Shown here piece by piece: positions 5,872-6,916 of a stretch of DNA of 6,916 bases (position 1 is the first letter of the stretch; the number at the start of each line of letters is the position of its first letter). Position numbers and translations under genes: made by a program. The DNA is from Dehalococcoidales bacterium (GTDB lineage: Bacteria; Chloroflexota; Dehalococcoidia; E44-bin15): positions 1-6,916 of the forward strand of contig JAAXQM010000045.1 of NCBI GenBank assembly GCA_012974295.1, read 5' to 3'. Under the pieces are notes generated by a model that saw only the letters and a program-made list of their open reading frames with translations, made no database searches and was not told where the DNA came from.

Positions 5872-6681
5872 ATGAATTATGAGGACATTCGTTTTGAAAT
5901 CATAGACGCAGTAGCCATCATTGAACTGAATCGTCCAGAGCATCTCAATACGTATAGCATGAAGATGGGTATTGAATTAGGCGACGCGTACCGCACCTGT
6001 GACCAAGACGACAACATTCGGGCGGTGGTGCTTACAGGAGCCGGGAGAGCATTCTGCGCCGGGGCTGATATGAGCATGGGGGAAAACACCTTTGCTAAAC
6101 AGGACCAAGCGACCTTCAGTGCCGCGGGCGTTGATCCGCAAGCGTGGGAGGTGCGCAAACCAGTTATAGCAGCCATGAATGGGCACGCAGTCGGGATCGG
6201 CCTTACACTTGCGCTTCAATGCGATATGCGAATCGTCGCCAATGAGGGGAAGTACGGCGTACTTCAGGTTCGCCGCGGTATGATGCCCGATTCATATTCG
6301 CATTGGACTCTGCCCAGGCTCATCGGTATAGAGCGCGCTGCCTATCTCCTACTTACAGGTCGCAAAGTGAGTGGTGCCGAGGCTGTAGAGTTGGGGATAG
6401 CCAGTCGGTCTTTACCTGCCAATGAGGTGCTCCCTACAGCTCTTGAAATAGCCCGTGACATCGCGATCAATACTGCACCGCTCTCGGTCGGTATTACCAA
6501 ACGACTGCTATGGGAGAGCATGACCCTCACACGTGATGAGGTCGGTCGAAGAGAGACCGAGTTGCATCATCACCTTATGGGACGCGCCGACGCGATCGAA
6601 GGTGTTATGGCCTGGCTCGAACGCCGAACCCCACAGTGGACACTCAGTGTAACGAACGACTGGCCGGATTGGCCAAAATAA
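5872..6681 (+). CDS. Crotonase-fold protein, enoyl-CoA hydratase/isomerase family, atypical active site
   Basis: A 269-residue protein of usual family length. Landmarks: IIELNRPEHLNTYS (16-29), VVLTGAGRAFCAGAD (52-66) with the first oxyanion-hole segment, KPVIAAMNGHAVGIG (96-110) with the second, CDMRIVANEGKYG (117-129), RRGMMPDSYSHW (134-145), LLTGRKVSGAEAVELGI (160-176), and a C-terminal WLERRTPQW (248-256). The CoA-binding and oxyanion frame is intact. Aligned by eye to rat mitochondrial hydratase, the catalytic E144 corresponds to T112 and E164 to Q132. Simple hydration of enoyl-CoA is thus uncertain. It resembles a subgroup with the motif RRG-x-x-P-(E/D) followed by S-x-W-x-LPR, which carries an acidic residue at the D140 position. 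An isomerase, lyase or hydrolase on a CoA thioester is possible. It is likely cotranscribed with the flavoprotein gene upstream. Confidence 0.88.
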   Translation: MNYEDIRFEIIDAVAIIELNRPEHLNTYSMKMGIELGDAYRTCDQDDNIRAVVLTGAGRAFCAGADMSMGENTFAKQDQATFSAAGVDPQAWEVRKPVIAAMNGHAVGIGLTLALQCDMRIVANEGKYGVLQVRRGMMPDSYSHWTLPRLIGIERAAYLLLTGRKVSGAEAVELGIASRSLPANEVLPTALEIARDIAINTAPLSVGITKRLLWESMTLTRDEVGRRETELHHHLMGRADAIEGVMAWLERRTPQWTLSVTNDWPDWPK

Positions 6682-6758
6682 TATGCATACCAGCTATTAC
6701 TAGGTGTGGTAGTTAGTACAGTAACTGGGGCAAATTGTAAAATACTGTCCCGTACCTA

Positions 6759-6787
6759 TTGACAGATGTAATTAAACGTGCTAGTCT
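6759..6787 (+). promoter_or_regulatory. Sigma-70-type promoter with extended -10 for the DUF5679-like gene
   Basis: A perfect -35 TTGACA (6759-6764) is separated by 17 bases from TAGTCT (6782-6787). TAGTCT matches TATAAT at only three positions, but TG at 6779-6780 gives it an extended -10 (TGn). Transcription would start near 6794, leaving a leader of about 20 bases. The gene at 6815 therefore appears to have its own promoter. The rest of this 133-base gap shows only a weak 5-bp hairpin at 6711-6726. Confidence 0.6.
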
Positions 6788-6801
6788 CTTGGCAGACTTC
6801 G

Positions 6802-6809
6802 AAAGGAGG
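6802..6809 (+). promoter_or_regulatory. Ribosome binding site of the DUF5679-like gene
   Basis: AAAGGAGG lies 5 bases before the ATG at 6815, which supports this start for a very small protein. Confidence 0.8.
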
Positions 6810-6814
6810 ATGGA

Positions 6815-6916
6815 ATGCAAGCTTATTGTATGAAGTGCCGAAAAAAGGTGGAGATCAAGAACCCGAAGTCCATTACAATGAAGAATGGTCGGCCGGCGAC
6901 TCAGGGCAACTGCCCA
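6815..6916 (+). CDS. DUF5679-like small zinc-ribbon protein (5' part, cut by the window end)
   Basis: The first 34 codons of a gene that continues past the window. The product starts MQAYCMKCRKKVEIKNP. Its C5-x-x-C8 pair is a zinc-ribbon knuckle, and C33 followed by Pro at the window edge is probably the first Cys of the second knuckle. The spacing and the phrase KNGRPATQGNCP match, by recall, the DUF5679 family. These are very short proteins (around 50 residues) of unknown function found in Chloroflexota and several other phyla. Comparable mini zinc ribbons often bind nucleic acid or ribosomes, but no role is shown here. It has its own promoter and a strong ribosome site, so it is probably well expressed and independent of the genes upstream. 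Confidence 0.83.
   Translation, partial: MQAYCMKCRKKVEIKNPKSITMKNGRPATQGNCP

Noticed and set aside
6661..6675. TGGCC-GGATT-GGCCA hairpin at the 3' end of the crotonase gene as a terminator
   Set aside because: The 5-bp stem is GC-rich but lies before the stop codon and is followed by A-rich sequence rather than T-rich; no + strand intrinsic terminator.
6711..6726. AGTTA-GTACAG-TAACT hairpin before the last promoter
   Set aside because: Five weak pairs and no T-run; could be chance or at most a minor operator-like dyad.

Overview
The window reads as a stretch of bacterial chromosome, most likely from the Chloroflexota and plausibly from a Dehalococcoidia-like lineage. That placement is an inference from recall. 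It rests on an unusual PurS-PurS-PurL fusion with a separate PurQ, a DUF488-type N-terminus reading YTLGTSTRSP, and a DUF5679-type mini zinc-ribbon gene. No database search was possible. All supported genes lie on the + strand.

Layout. Bases 1-87 are the 3' end of hisH (glutaminase subunit of imidazole glycerol phosphate synthase). Eleven bases later comes hisF (99-866, TTG start), its synthase partner. A 142-base gap carries a promoter-like region in which a 15-bp tandem duplication produces two -10 hexamers. It leads into a large purine gene (1009-3882, TTG start) encoding two tandem PurS domains fused to PurL, and then purQ (3889-4650). HisH/HisF and PurS/PurL/PurQ are both two-part glutamine-dependent machines: a class I glutaminase makes ammonia for a partner synthase. 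They also sit on connected pathways, because the HisF reaction releases AICAR, a late purine intermediate.

The 194-base gap after purQ is not empty. It holds a 46-codon reading frame (4692-4832) whose first 22 or so residues look like the start of a DUF488 protein, while the rest of that family's length is missing. It is probably a deleted gene remnant, and it contains a terminator-like hairpin. Its stop codon overlaps the ribosome site of the next gene.

Next comes a two-gene cassette with matching strong ribosome sites: a flavin-dependent nitronate monooxygenase-like TIM barrel (4845-5810) and a crotonase/enoyl-CoA hydratase-like protein (5872-6681). In both, the residues usually used for catalysis appear to be replaced (His to Ala in the first; both Glu, to Thr and Gln, in the second). 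The textbook names should therefore be read as fold assignments rather than reactions. The window ends with a clear promoter (TTGACA, 17-bp spacer, extended -10) and the first 34 codons of a small DUF5679-like zinc-ribbon gene.

I see no CRISPR array, insertion sequence, tRNA, rRNA or defence system. The most notable items are the PurS-PurS-PurL architecture, the DUF488 remnant, and the cassette of two catalytically atypical enzymes.
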